Of a DNA stretch of 64,000 bases, positions 8,578 to 17,674 are shown one piece after another (the first letter of the stretch is position 1; each line of letters opens with the position of its first letter). The notes beneath the pieces were generated by a model, which worked only from the letters and a program-made list of their open reading frames with translations, did not search any database and had not been told where the DNA came from. The DNA is from Pararhizobium sp. (lineage in GTDB: Bacteria; Pseudomonadota; Alphaproteobacteria; Rhizobiales; Rhizobiaceae). Location of the stretch: the NCBI GenBank assembly GCA_017794825.1, contig CP051237.1, positions 5,691,342-5,755,341 on the forward strand, in the 5' to 3' direction. A program made the translations under genes and the position numbers.

Positions 8578-9180
8578 ATGAGCGTGGAAGCGACAGCAGA
8601 CGCCGCCGTTCACGGAGAGAACGAAAAATACGAAGAGCGCGAATTCGGGTTCTGGGTCTATCTGATGACCGACTCGCTGATCTTCGCCCTCGCCTTCGCC
8701 ACCTATGTGGTGATGATTCAGAATTACGCCGACGGTCCGACGCAAAAGGATCTCTTCAGCCTCGGCCATACCGCCGGTGAAACATTCCTGCTCCTGACCT
8801 CGACGCTGACTTTCGGTTTCGCATCGCTCGCCGTAAGGGCCGGTCAGGCGTCACGGGTCATGCTCTGGCTCGCGGTTACCATGATTCTGGGCGTCGGCTT
8901 CGTCGGCATGGAGCTCGCCGAATTCAGCGGCATGATCGCCGCAGGCGCCGGTCCGCAGCGCAGCGGCATGCTCACCGCTTTCTTCACGCTGGTCGGGACC
9001 CACGGCGTTCACGTCACGCTCGGCTCGCTCGGCATTTTCGTGATGATCTGCCAAGTCGCGGTCAAGGGTTTGACGCCGCCCGTGCGTTCGCGTCTCACCC
9101 GGCTCGCCATGTTCTGGCATTTCCTCGATATCGTCTGGATCGGTATATTTTCAGTCGTCTATCTGCCGGGAGTGCTGTGA
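8578..9180 (+). CDS. cyoC: Cytochrome bo3-type ubiquinol oxidase subunit III
   Basis: A 200-aa, five-helix subunit III. After a short cytoplasmic N-terminus (EREFGFWVYLMTDSLIFALAFATYV) come GETFLLLTSTLTFGFASLAV, FFTLVGTHGVHVTLG and FWHFLDIVWIGIFSVVYLPG, all characteristic of CyoC. It stabilises the oxidase complex. The ATG at 8578 directly follows the cyoB stop and its TGA overlaps the cyoD ATG (TGATG), so translation is likely coupled. Confidence 0.97.
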   Translation: MSVEATADAAVHGENEKYEEREFGFWVYLMTDSLIFALAFATYVVMIQNYADGPTQKDLFSLGHTAGETFLLLTSTLTFGFASLAVRAGQASRVMLWLAVTMILGVGFVGMELAEFSGMIAAGAGPQRSGMLTAFFTLVGTHGVHVTLGSLGIFVMICQVAVKGLTPPVRSRLTRLAMFWHFLDIVWIGIFSVVYLPGVL

Positions 9181-9491
9181 TGAGCAATTCGAACGCCGGA
9201 ACCCACACCTTGAGCAGCTATCTGACGGGTTACGTCATTGCGCTGGTATTGACGGTCATTCCCTTTGCTTTCGCCTGGGCCGGCTGGTTTTCCGTCAGGA
9301 CCACGCTCGCCATCGTCGCCGTTACGGCGATCGTTCAGGTGGTGGTGCACCTGGTCTATTTCCTTCACATCAATTACCGAACGACACCGAAGGAGAACCT
9401 GCTCGCGCTCGCATTCGCCGGCGTACTGATTTTCCTGATGATCGGCGGCACACTCTGGATCATGTTCGACCTGCACTACCAGATGATGTAG
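9180..9491 (+). CDS. cyoD: Cytochrome bo3-type ubiquinol oxidase subunit IV
   Basis: A 103-aa protein with three membrane helices (YLTGYVIALVLTVIPFAFAW, TTLAIVAVTAIVQVVVHLVYF, LALAFAGVLIFLMIGGTLWI), typical of CyoD. ATG at 9180, overlapping the cyoC stop, is chosen over the GTG at 9177. It ends the operon: no cyoE (haem O synthase) follows, and the next gene is convergent with its stop 10 bases away. Haem O synthesis must therefore be encoded elsewhere, or an outside synthase is used. Confidence 0.95.
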   Translation: MSNSNAGTHTLSSYLTGYVIALVLTVIPFAFAWAGWFSVRTTLAIVAVTAIVQVVVHLVYFLHINYRTTPKENLLALAFAGVLIFLMIGGTLWIMFDLHYQMM

Positions 9492-9500
9492 CCGGGCCGT

Positions 9501-10604
9501 TTATTGGCAGACGCTGACGGATTGGCGCAACTGCCTATCCGTTATCACCTTTCCGAAGATCTCGTGTCCCTTGGCGTTGAAGTGGTTGTCCCCTTCGTTG
9601 AACGGGCTTGCGCCATCGCGCTCGGCCTCGACAAACATCGGATATGGATCGAAGCAATCGATCCCGGCCTCTGACAGTCCCGGCAGCATTGCCGCTACCA
9701 GCGGATGATCCTCAGGCTGCAGCGCCAGGACATTCGGCTTGTAGGGAATGAAAACAAGCGAGAATTCCGCGCCCGAAGCTTCCACGTCGTCGCGCAGCCG
9801 CGCAATCAGCTGGATCGTCAGGTCGACGCCCTGTCTGTCGATCGGACGAACTGCGCCCGGCCCCAGAACCCGGTCCCGGGGACGCGCGACCGGTTCGTCA
9901 TCGCCAAAGCGCGACTGCCAGGCATGTTTCAGATTGAGGAAACCGGTCTCGGCAAGCGCCACGACGCGACTGTTGTCGCGAAACCAGATGCCGATACGGC
10001 GCGCCGGGCGATCCTCTACGTGATCGTCATGCAGCGTCAGTTCGCCCTCGGCCGTGAAATACGGCTTCTGATAGCCGTACTGCTCGGCGAACATGTTGTT
10101 GAGAATGTCGTTGTAGGTGGTGAAGGCGAGCACCACCTCGTCAACGTCGAACTGCGTGCCGAGTTTCTCGTAGAAAAGCAGTTCCTGGTCGGTTCCGTAG
10201 CCTGAAACGCCGAGATTGATCATTTCGACAGTGTCGTCGCCATGCGCCGCAGGCTCGGTGAAGATGTCCTCCTGGTCGGCGCCGTAGCCCCACACATAGG
10301 AATCACCGAGCACCAGAATTCTGCGCTGGTCGGTCTTGTCTTCGAACGCATGCTCCCCGGACGCGCGCAACCCGATGGCGTTTTGCCGGACGGCAACCGA
10401 AAATCCGTCGCCGACGTGAAATTGCTCGACCGACGGCAACGGCGCCCAGCCGAGTTCCTCATCGAAACGCGAGAAATAGCCGCGGTCGCCGCCGGCGCTG
10501 CCGGCGATGTCCAGTGGAACAAGGCGCAACACCACCTCCGCCGCCAGCAGCGTAAAGACGATGCTCGCGAGGATAAGCAGGAAATTGCCAAGCGCCTTCT
10601 TCAT
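9501..10604 (-). CDS. SGNH/GDSL-family hydrolase, membrane-anchored
   Basis: About 367 aa. One N-terminal membrane helix (FLLILASIVFTLLAAEVVL) precedes an SGNH hydrolase domain with block I ILVLGDSYVWGYG, block II-III INLGVSGYGTDQELLF and FTTYNDILNN, and block V DNHFNAKGHEIF carrying the catalytic Asp/His. Substrate is likely an acylated or carbamoylated surface glycan, but that is inference from the neighbours. ATG at 10604 gives the membrane helix at the N-terminus. It is the last gene of a four-gene minus-strand cassette with the carbamoyltransferase, SxtJ-like and DUF5989-type genes. Confidence 0.88.
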   Translation of the reverse strand: MKKALGNFLLILASIVFTLLAAEVVLRLVPLDIAGSAGGDRGYFSRFDEELGWAPLPSVEQFHVGDGFSVAVRQNAIGLRASGEHAFEDKTDQRRILVLGDSYVWGYGADQEDIFTEPAAHGDDTVEMINLGVSGYGTDQELLFYEKLGTQFDVDEVVLAFTTYNDILNNMFAEQYGYQKPYFTAEGELTLHDDHVEDRPARRIGIWFRDNSRVVALAETGFLNLKHAWQSRFGDDEPVARPRDRVLGPGAVRPIDRQGVDLTIQLIARLRDDVEASGAEFSLVFIPYKPNVLALQPEDHPLVAAMLPGLSEAGIDCFDPYPMFVEAERDGASPFNEGDNHFNAKGHEIFGKVITDRQLRQSVSVCQ

Positions 10605-10617
10605 GCCGGACGCCCGG

Positions 10618-10770
10618 TCAGAACAGCGTATAGATGAAGGGCGCGACCACGGAGCCCTGCGCGAAGACGAGCAGCGCGCCAAGCAGCACCGCAATGATGA
10701 TGATGGGCGCCAGCCAGAACTTGCGGCGCTCCCGCATGAACCCCCACAGATCGGATAGCAGTTCGATCAT
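10618..10770 (-). CDS. DUF5989-type small membrane protein
   Basis: A 50-aa peptide translated directly from the sequence: it begins MIELLSDLWGFMRERRKFWL and continues with one strongly hydrophobic helix (PIIIIAVLLGALLVFAQG) and a short tail ending FIYTLF. This matches the DUF5989 family, which accompanies SxtJ and carbamoyltransferase genes. Its ATG (10768-10770) shares a base with the TGA of the SxtJ-like gene, so the two are translationally coupled. The SGNH hydrolase starts 13 bases beyond its stop. Function unknown; probably a partner of SxtJ in the inner membrane. Confidence 0.85.
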   Translation of the reverse strand: MIELLSDLWGFMRERRKFWLAPIIIIAVLLGALLVFAQGSVVAPFIYTLF

Positions 10771-11177
10771 CAGTATGGCCTTTCCAGATCAGTGTCTTTC
10801 AGCGGCTTCTGCCGCACAATTCGGTAGGTTGGCGCTGCAGCGTCGCGCTTGCGGTGCATCGGATCCTTGCCGATCATCTTCATCACAAGGGCCGTGGGCG
10901 TGACGATCAGGAAGAACAGGACGCCGAGAATGATCCGGCTGTTGATCCAGCCGAGCACATGGCCAAGCTTGTCCCAGCCGCGATAAACGGGCGCAAGCGA
11001 CATCGGCGAGACAAGGCTCCAGCCAACAAGCACCGCGGCGATGACGGCGGACGCCGTGACCGTCGGCGTCTGCCAGCGCCAGGGCAGAAGCACGCATCCG
11101 AAGAATGCGAACAGCGCCGCCAGTATCCAGGCGAAACGCCTTAATTGTTTTGCGGTAAGGGATGTTTCGCGGGTCAA
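10770..11177 (-). CDS. SxtJ-like membrane protein
   Basis: A 135-aa SxtJ-family protein with two or three membrane helices (FAWILAALFAFFGCVLLPW, TASAVIAAVLVGWSLVSP, SRIILGVLFFLIVTPTALVM) and the family motif GWDKLGHVLGWINSRI, then IGKDPMHRKRD. SxtJ is named from the saxitoxin cluster but occurs widely next to carbamoyltransferases, with no known activity. A TTG at 11177 is chosen as start because a GAGGAG Shine-Dalgarno lies about 8 bases upstream inside the carbamoyltransferase gene and the codon overlaps that gene's TGA. The frame stays open far upstream, but that part is antisense-like. Confidence 0.85.
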   Translation of the reverse strand: MTRETSLTAKQLRRFAWILAALFAFFGCVLLPWRWQTPTVTASAVIAAVLVGWSLVSPMSLAPVYRGWDKLGHVLGWINSRIILGVLFFLIVTPTALVMKMIGKDPMHRKRDAAAPTYRIVRQKPLKDTDLERPY

Positions 11178-13015
11178 TCCAGTGCGAACTCCTCTTTCCA
11201 GGTCTCGTCCTTTTCCCACGGCGTCTGGTCTTCCTTCAGAAGGAGGAAGTTGCCGACCACCAGAACGTCCATCTCGGTGCGCATGAAACACCGATAGGCG
11301 TCTTCTGGCGTGCACACGATCGGCTCGCCGCGCACGTTGAAGGAAGTGTTGACCAGAACACCGCATCCGGTCTGCGCCTCGAAGGCCTTCAGCAGCGCAT
11401 GGTAGCGCGGATTCGTGCCTTCGTGCACGGTCTGGATTCGCGCCGAATTGTCCACATGCGTGATCGCCGGCAGTTGCGACCGTTTGAGGTTCAGCTTGTC
11501 GATGCCGCTGAGTTTCCGCTGTTCTTCGTTAAGGTCGACCAGCAGGTCCTTCCGCACATCGGCGACGATCAGCATGTACGGGCTGTCGGTATCCATGTCG
11601 AAATAGTCCGACACGCGCTCGCGCAGCACCGAAGGCGCAAACGGCCGGAAGGATTCCCGGTACTTGATCTTGAGGTTCATGACCGATTGCATCTTCGCCG
11701 ATCGCGGATCGCCGATGATCGAGCGTCCGCCAAGCGCGCGCGGGCCGAACTCCATGCGCCCCTGGAACCAGCCGACGACCTTTTCCTCGCCCATGAGACC
11801 GGCGAGCCGCGACATGAGTTCCGGGTCGTCGAGCCGCTGATACCGGGCGTCGGCGCCGTCAAGCGCGGTCTTTATCGCTTCGTCGTCATATTCCGGTCCG
11901 AGATAACCGCCCCGCATGGCGTCGCCCGGAACCGCCGTTCGTTCTTCCTGCTCGTAGACATGCCAGCCGAGCAGCGCCGCGCCGAGCGCGCCGCCTGCGT
12001 CGCCGGCCGCCGGCTGCACCCATATGTCCTGGAACGGCCCCTCTCTCAAAAGCCGCCCATTCGCGACGCAGTTCAGCGCAACGCCGCCTGCCAGGCACAG
12101 GGCCGATTCTCCGGTCTCCGCATGCACAGTCTTCGCCAGTCTGAGCACCACATCTTCCGTGACCTGCTGGATCGATGCGGCGATATCCATTTCCCGCTGG
12201 CTGATCGGGGTTTCGGGCTTGCGCGGCGGACCGCCGAAAAGCGCGTCGAAACGCTTGTTCGTCATGGTCAGTCCGGTTGCATAATTGAAGAAGCTCATGT
12301 CGAGCCGGAAGGTGCCGTCCTCCTTCAGGTCGATCAGATTGTCGAGGATCGCGTCGACATAGGTCGGTTCGCCATAAGGCGCGAGGCCCATGAGCTTGTA
12401 TTCGCCGGAATTGACCTTGAACCCGGTGTAGTAGGTGAAGGCCGAATAGAGCAGCCCGAGCGAATGCGGAAAGTCGATTTCCCACAGCGGCGTCAGGTCG
12501 CGGCCGTTTCCGGCCCACACCGAGGTTGTCGCCCACTCGCCCACGCCGTCGAGACAAAGCACGGCGGCGCGCTCGAACGGGCTCGGATAGAAGGCCGAAG
12601 CGGCGTGCGACTGGTGATGTTCGGCGAACAGCAGCGGCGGCAGGTCCTTCTTCTTCATATCGCCGAGTTTCGCCAGGTCCTCGCGCATCGACTGCTTGAG
12701 ATAGAGCTTGTCCTTGAGCCAGACCGGCATCGCCGCGATAAAGGAGCGAATGCCCGCCGGCGCATAGGAGACATACGTCTCGAGAAGGCGTTCGAATTTC
12801 AGGATCGGCTTGTCGTAGAAGACGATGCGATCGATCTCGCTTAGCGACAGACCCGCGGCTTCCAGGCAGTAGGAGATCGCATGCACAGGAAATCCGGCGT
12901 CGTGCTTCTTGCGGCTGAAGCGCTCTTCCTGTGCCGCCCCCACGATCCGGCCGTCGACAAGAATGGCGGCGGCGCTGTCATGATAGAATGCGGATATGCC
13001 AAGTATGTTGCTCAC
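11174..13015 (-). CDS. Carbamoyltransferase (NodU/CmcH/SxtI family)
   Basis: A 613-aa O-carbamoyltransferase, which transfers a carbamoyl group from carbamoyl phosphate via a carbamoyladenylate. The N-terminal Kae1-like part shows ISAFYHDSAAAIL, AAQEERFSRKKHDAGFP, HHQSHAASAFYPSPF and VLCLDGVGEWA; the C-terminal YrdC-like half shows FGPRALGGRSIIGDPRS and VNTSFNVRGEPIVCTPEDA. The acceptor is unknown; next to a membrane-bound SGNH hydrolase, a surface polysaccharide is the best guess. It heads the cassette: its stop overlaps the SxtJ-like start. The 294 bases upstream show no other gene. Confidence 0.95.
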   Translation of the reverse strand: MSNILGISAFYHDSAAAILVDGRIVGAAQEERFSRKKHDAGFPVHAISYCLEAAGLSLSEIDRIVFYDKPILKFERLLETYVSYAPAGIRSFIAAMPVWLKDKLYLKQSMREDLAKLGDMKKKDLPPLLFAEHHQSHAASAFYPSPFERAAVLCLDGVGEWATTSVWAGNGRDLTPLWEIDFPHSLGLLYSAFTYYTGFKVNSGEYKLMGLAPYGEPTYVDAILDNLIDLKEDGTFRLDMSFFNYATGLTMTNKRFDALFGGPPRKPETPISQREMDIAASIQQVTEDVVLRLAKTVHAETGESALCLAGGVALNCVANGRLLREGPFQDIWVQPAAGDAGGALGAALLGWHVYEQEERTAVPGDAMRGGYLGPEYDDEAIKTALDGADARYQRLDDPELMSRLAGLMGEEKVVGWFQGRMEFGPRALGGRSIIGDPRSAKMQSVMNLKIKYRESFRPFAPSVLRERVSDYFDMDTDSPYMLIVADVRKDLLVDLNEEQRKLSGIDKLNLKRSQLPAITHVDNSARIQTVHEGTNPRYHALLKAFEAQTGCGVLVNTSFNVRGEPIVCTPEDAYRCFMRTEMDVLVVGNFLLLKEDQTPWEKDETWKEEFALD

Positions 13016-13309
13016 ACGGATCTCTTGTCGATCACCAATATTACAGGACAGATCCGTGATCTTGCGGATAAATTCCTCGTCCGGTGGATAGAACAGTTGC
13101 CACTGTCATTTCAACAGGAATAACAATACAGTTCCCACCCAGCGCTTGCTGTATTGTTTGTATTTACAACTTTTAAATGAGAATTTTCCAGGTTTCAGAC
13201 TTCCGAAACAACCTGGGCGAGAAAAGGTTGGGGGTGCGCAAAACTTCCGCGCCACGCCGAACCTGCTGCCTGAGTCATGCGAGGCTTATGTGGAGACGCT
13301 GACCTCAGG

Positions 13310-14839
13310 TTAGTCGTCCTTCCCCAGCATGTGTCGCAGTTCAGTCTTGAGCACCTTTCCATAGGCGTTCTTCGGAAGATCCGGTAGATAGACATACTGT
13401 TTCGGCCGCTTGAATCGCGCAATCTGTTCGAGGCAGCAGCGATCCAGCGCCGCGTCATCTTCCTGTGCGCCGCCCTCGAGCACGACAAAGGCGACGACGG
13501 TTTCCCCCCATTCCGGATCCGGTTTGCCGACTACGGAAACCTGCGCCACGGAGGGGTGCGTCAACAGCGCCTCCTCGACTTCGCGAGGATAGATATTGGT
13601 TCCCCCGGAAATGATCATGTCCTTGGAGCGGTCGCGCAGGGTGACAAAACCGTCCTCGTCCATCGTGCCCATATCGCCCGTTCGAAGCCAGCCGTCGCGG
13701 ATCGTCTCCCGGGTCGCGGCTTCATTTTCCCAATAGCCTTTCATGACCGGAGTCCCGTACACCAGGATTTCGCCGATTTCGCCGTGGGGCACTTGCTTGC
13801 CGTCCTCGTCGGCAACGACAACTTCGACCGAGCTCTGCGCCAGCCCGACAGACCCCAGGCGCTCGCGCCATCGCGGATGCGTCCGGTCGATAATCAGCTC
13901 GCGGGACAGCGCCGTAATCGTCATCGGGCTTTCACCCTGGCCGTATATCTGAACAAAGCGCGGCCCGAGCACATCGACCGCCTCGATGATGTCGGCCACA
14001 TACATGGGACCGCCGCCGTAAACCACGGTCTTCAGTCCCTCGCCGTCATAGCCGGCGCTTTTCGCGTGGGTTACAAGGCGGCGCACCATCGTCGGCGCGG
14101 CGAACATGCACATGTTCTTCAATCTGGGCGCCAGGGCCACGATTTCTCCGGGATCGAACCCGCCGGACTCCGGCACGACATGGCGCGCGGCGCGCAGGGT
14201 GAAGACGAAGCTGTAGCATCCCGCGCCATGCGAAATCGGCGCCGCGTAGAGGGTGCAGTCGGAATGGCTGGCCTCGTCCACGCTGCTGAAATAGGTCAGC
14301 GTCATCGCGAGGATGTTGCCATGCGTCAGCATCACGCCCTTCGGGCGGCCCGTTGTCCCGGAGGTGTAGAACAGCCAGGCCGTGTCGCCGTGGCGCTGGC
14401 GCAGTGGTTCGTCGACAGCGTCGAAATCGTAGAACCCGGCGTAGGCGTCGCTGTTGACGTCGATCACGGGCAGTCCGGCGGCGGAGGTTTCATTGCTGAT
14501 TTCCGCCAGATACCTGCCGGCGCTGACGATGAGTTTGGCTCCGGAATTCCCGATGATCCACGCCGCCTCGCGGGGATGCAGTTTCGCATTGATCGGCACA
14601 ACCGTCGCGCCAGCGATCCAGACCGCGTTCATGACCTCCAGATATTCGGTCGAGTTCGCCATGAAGATGGCGACGCGCTCGCCCTCGCCTATTCCGTATC
14701 GCGTCTGCAAGGCGCCCGCCAATCCTCTGGCGCGGCGGTAGAATTCCCCGTAGGTCGCGACAACGCCTTCGCCCTTCAGGAGCGCCGGCGCCTGCGGATA
14801 GAGTTGCGCCGCCCTTTTGAGCCACAACGCGACGTTCAT
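13310..14839 (-). CDS. AMP-binding acyl-CoA synthetase (long-chain fatty acid/4-coumarate CoA ligase type)
   Basis: A 509-aa ANL-superfamily ligase forming acyl-AMP and then acyl-CoA. Core motifs are all present: the phosphate loop LFYTSGTTGRPKGVMLTHGN, YGQGESPMTITAL, LRTGDMGTMDEDGFVTLRDR, the hinge and KDMIISGGTNIYPREVEEAL, and the A10 lysine in PKNAYGKVLKTELR. Substrate specificity cannot be read reliably; medium or aromatic acids are as likely as long-chain fatty acids. It is monocistronic here, divergent from the kinase-like/TPR fusion gene. Confidence 0.92.
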   Translation of the reverse strand: MNVALWLKRAAQLYPQAPALLKGEGVVATYGEFYRRARGLAGALQTRYGIGEGERVAIFMANSTEYLEVMNAVWIAGATVVPINAKLHPREAAWIIGNSGAKLIVSAGRYLAEISNETSAAGLPVIDVNSDAYAGFYDFDAVDEPLRQRHGDTAWLFYTSGTTGRPKGVMLTHGNILAMTLTYFSSVDEASHSDCTLYAAPISHGAGCYSFVFTLRAARHVVPESGGFDPGEIVALAPRLKNMCMFAAPTMVRRLVTHAKSAGYDGEGLKTVVYGGGPMYVADIIEAVDVLGPRFVQIYGQGESPMTITALSRELIIDRTHPRWRERLGSVGLAQSSVEVVVADEDGKQVPHGEIGEILVYGTPVMKGYWENEAATRETIRDGWLRTGDMGTMDEDGFVTLRDRSKDMIISGGTNIYPREVEEALLTHPSVAQVSVVGKPDPEWGETVVAFVVLEGGAQEDDAALDRCCLEQIARFKRPKQYVYLPDLPKNAYGKVLKTELRHMLGKDD

Positions 14840-15152
14840 TGCGCGTGTCCCGGCTTGCCGCCCAATTCAACACGAAGTAACGCCGCCATCGATCTCACCC
14901 CTCCCGGACTCTGGGCAACGCCCACACACCCATTGCCGGTTTGGAAATCGCAACGCGGCGCTGTCCGTTTATCATCCGGCGCCGCCAGGGGCAACGAGGA
15001 CGACCAGGCCGGAAAGATCATCGCCGAAAGGTTGATTCTGTCCGGTTTTTGTCTGATGTATCGAACGTACCCGAAAGGCGTAGCGCGGCAGTGGGCCTGT
15101 GCAAGTCACCGCCTGATTGGCGCGGTCAATGGCGCCTGTTGGAAAGGACACG
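14840..15152 (+). other. Intergenic region between divergent genes
   Basis: This 313-base stretch separates the acyl-CoA ligase (minus) from the kinase-like/TPR fusion (plus) and must hold promoters for both. I see no RNA gene or strong repeat. The only clear element is the Shine-Dalgarno GGAAAGGA (15141-15148) just before ATG 15153. Confidence 0.5.
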
Positions 15153-17651
15153 ATGGGAGAAGAAAGCGCGAACGCTCATCTCGGCCTTCCGTGGCCTGAA
15201 GCCTATCTGGATTTGAAGCCTCTGCTTCAGAAAAACTGGGGCGTGGGCAACGAGATTTACCTGCACCACAAGCTCAGCGGCAAATCCGGCGCCGCCGTCT
15301 ACACGGCCGACGTGACCAGCAGCGATTTCAACGGACAGGCAATCCTGAAATTCGATCAATCGAGCGATTCCAAGCAAAAGGAAAGCGACGAGGCCGAGCG
15401 TCACCAGCGCGCCTATGAAACGGCCCCCGACTACGCCGAAATCCATTTGCCGAAAATCCTGCACACGCTCCACCACGAAAACAGCCTCGCCATTCTCTCC
15501 ACGATCGCCGGCCAGGGCCTGGAGTTCGCGACGCCGTGGGCCGAGTGTTCGCACAGGAAGCAGTTGAGCGTCGTGCTGGATCTTTCGCCTGGCCTGCTGG
15601 AGGGCTGGAACGCGGGTCACACGTTTTCCGAGGGGCTGCGCTCGCCGCAGGAACTCCTCTGGAGCTGGCTCGACTACAGGCTTGACCCTAAGGCGGGAGG
15701 CCGCATCCACAGTTTCATAAACGACGCATGCGGCATCGCGCCCGATGACAGCAGCTTCGTCTTCGAGGGCCGCTGGTATCCCAATCCCGCGGCTTTTGCG
15801 GCCAGGGACGCGGACTTCGGCAGCCGCCTGCGGCTGCGCGCCGTCATGGGGCAGTCGCACGGCGACCTCCACGGCTTCAATGTTCTTGCCAGCACCGCGA
15901 AAGACAGTCCGACCGCCTATTATCTGATCGACCTGGCCATGTACGAAAACAGGCAGTTCCTGTTTTACGACCACGCCTATTTCGAGATCAGTCACCTGCT
16001 TGCATCTCGCGAATACGCCGATGCGGCGAACTGGCAGTCGCTGCTGTATCACCTGAGGCCGTTTGAAGAGCAAAACACGGCGATCGATCCCAGAGGAGAC
16101 GATCTCGGCCTGCTCGAACTGATGAAAGAATGGCAGAACGGACTGATGGACTGGGTCCGGGACCACCATCTCGCGCGCATTTCATACATGCAGAACCAGT
16201 ACCTGCTGGCGCGGGCCGCCGTGGGCTTGAGTTTCACCCACAAGATGGTTCCCGACAAGATCCGCCGCATGGCCTTTCTCTATGCGGCGGCGAACCTGAA
16301 GGATTACCTGCGTCGCAATTCCGTCGACTGGCCGAAACACGGATCGAATTTCGTGCTTTCCGGCGCGTCTTCCGAGCCGGCGGCGGCTGCCTCGGCTGCG
16401 CCGCAAAAATTTGTCGCCCCCCAGGCGTCAACGCACCGTAAAGCAGAGCATCCTCCGCTGCCGGAAAAGCACTCCCTCGCAGTGCTCGCATTCAAGAACC
16501 TCAGCGGAGACTCCCGCCAGGAACGGTTCTCCGACGGCGTGACGCAGGAGATCATCACGGCGCTCTCCCACCTCGACTGGCTGATGGTCATCTCGCGCGG
16601 CTCTTCGTTCGCCTACAGGGATCAGGAACCCGATATCGCGCGCATCGGACAGGAACTCGGCGTGCACTATGTCGTGACGGGAAGCGTGCGAAAGGCGCGA
16701 TCGCGCATTCGCATTTCCGTGCAGCTGATCGACGCGCGCACCGGCCAGCACATCTGGGCGGAGCGGTACGACGACGACATAGGCGACGTATTCGACCTGC
16801 AGGAGCAGATCGCCGACACCATAGCCGCCAATATCGATTCCCAGCTCAAGCTGACCGAGCGTCAGCGCACGCAACGCTCGTCTGAACATCTGGGCGTATG
16901 GGAGCGGTATCAGGACGCGTTGTGGCACGTTTACCGTACGACGGACGACCATACGGAACACGCCAAGCGGCTCCTGACCGACATCATCAAGGATACGCCC
17001 AACTACAGCGCGGCCCATGCCCTGCGGGCGATCATCCTTTGCCGCGACGTCACCGTGTGCGTCACCGACACGCCCGAGAAGGATCTGGAAATCGCAAACC
17101 AGGAGGCGACGCTCGCCGTTTCTCTCGACGAGACGGACAGCCTGCCGCGCGTCGCCTTCAGCAGGGTGCTGATGCTTCAGGGGCAGACCGAACTGGCGGT
17201 CGACCAGGCGGAGGAAGCCGTTGCGCTCAATCCAAGTTCCTCCATGGCCGTCATGTGTCTTGCCTTGGCGCATATCTGGAACGGCGATGCATCCGCAGCG
17301 CTTCAGCCGATCGACATGTCGATACGCCTCAGTCCCAAAGGCCCGTTTCACGAGTTCAAGCAGGTGATGAAGTGCATGTGCCTTTACATGTTAGGCGACA
17401 TCGACGAAGCGGCGAGGCTCGGACATCATGTTGCGACCGGACAGCAGACCGGCCCCGTCGGCCCCATGATCTATACGGCGATCCTCGCCCGTCAGGAACG
17501 GTTTCAGGAGGCGTCCGACATCATCGCCAGGCTGCATGAAGCCTGGCCGGGCGTTACGATTGGCCACCTGAAGAAAAACTGGAAACACATGCATCCCGCC
17601 TGTCTTGCCCCGCTCCTGAAAGACCTCGCTGCAGCCGGGCTGCCGGAATAA
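15153..17651 (+). CDS. Kinase-like (APH-fold) domain fused to TolB-N-like domain and TPR region
   Basis: An 832-aa three-part protein. Residues ~1-390 look like an aminoglycoside-phosphotransferase/protein-kinase fold: a candidate ATP lysine in QAILKFDQ, catalytic HGDLHGFNVL and metal-binding YLIDLAMY. Around 425-590 is the TolB-N-like module usual at the C-terminus of class III cyclases: LAVLAFKNLSGDS, FSDGVTQEIITALS, YVVTGSVRKARSRIRISVQL and HIWAERYDDD. The rest is TPR-like helices. No cyclase or HTH domain is seen, so the kinase-like domain takes their usual place. ATG 15153 has a good Shine-Dalgarno; an in-frame ATG at 15117 does not. Probably a signalling protein; target unknown. Confidence 0.8.
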   Translation: MGEESANAHLGLPWPEAYLDLKPLLQKNWGVGNEIYLHHKLSGKSGAAVYTADVTSSDFNGQAILKFDQSSDSKQKESDEAERHQRAYETAPDYAEIHLPKILHTLHHENSLAILSTIAGQGLEFATPWAECSHRKQLSVVLDLSPGLLEGWNAGHTFSEGLRSPQELLWSWLDYRLDPKAGGRIHSFINDACGIAPDDSSFVFEGRWYPNPAAFAARDADFGSRLRLRAVMGQSHGDLHGFNVLASTAKDSPTAYYLIDLAMYENRQFLFYDHAYFEISHLLASREYADAANWQSLLYHLRPFEEQNTAIDPRGDDLGLLELMKEWQNGLMDWVRDHHLARISYMQNQYLLARAAVGLSFTHKMVPDKIRRMAFLYAAANLKDYLRRNSVDWPKHGSNFVLSGASSEPAAAASAAPQKFVAPQASTHRKAEHPPLPEKHSLAVLAFKNLSGDSRQERFSDGVTQEIITALSHLDWLMVISRGSSFAYRDQEPDIARIGQELGVHYVVTGSVRKARSRIRISVQLIDARTGQHIWAERYDDDIGDVFDLQEQIADTIAANIDSQLKLTERQRTQRSSEHLGVWERYQDALWHVYRTTDDHTEHAKRLLTDIIKDTPNYSAAHALRAIILCRDVTVCVTDTPEKDLEIANQEATLAVSLDETDSLPRVAFSRVLMLQGQTELAVDQAEEAVALNPSSSMAVMCLALAHIWNGDASAALQPIDMSIRLSPKGPFHEFKQVMKCMCLYMLGDIDEAARLGHHVATGQQTGPVGPMIYTAILARQERFQEASDIIARLHEAWPGVTIGHLKKNWKHMHPACLAPLLKDLAAAGLPE

Positions 17652-17674
17652 TAAACTGAAACAAGGAGGAGACG

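Noticed and set aside
11162..12844. 560-codon open frame antisense to the carbamoyltransferase
   Set aside because: Same shadow effect; composition is not protein-like and the opposite strand has full family motifs.
13556..15199. 547-codon open frame antisense to the acyl-CoA ligase
   Set aside because: Shadow of the ligase gene; no start signal or recognisable domain.
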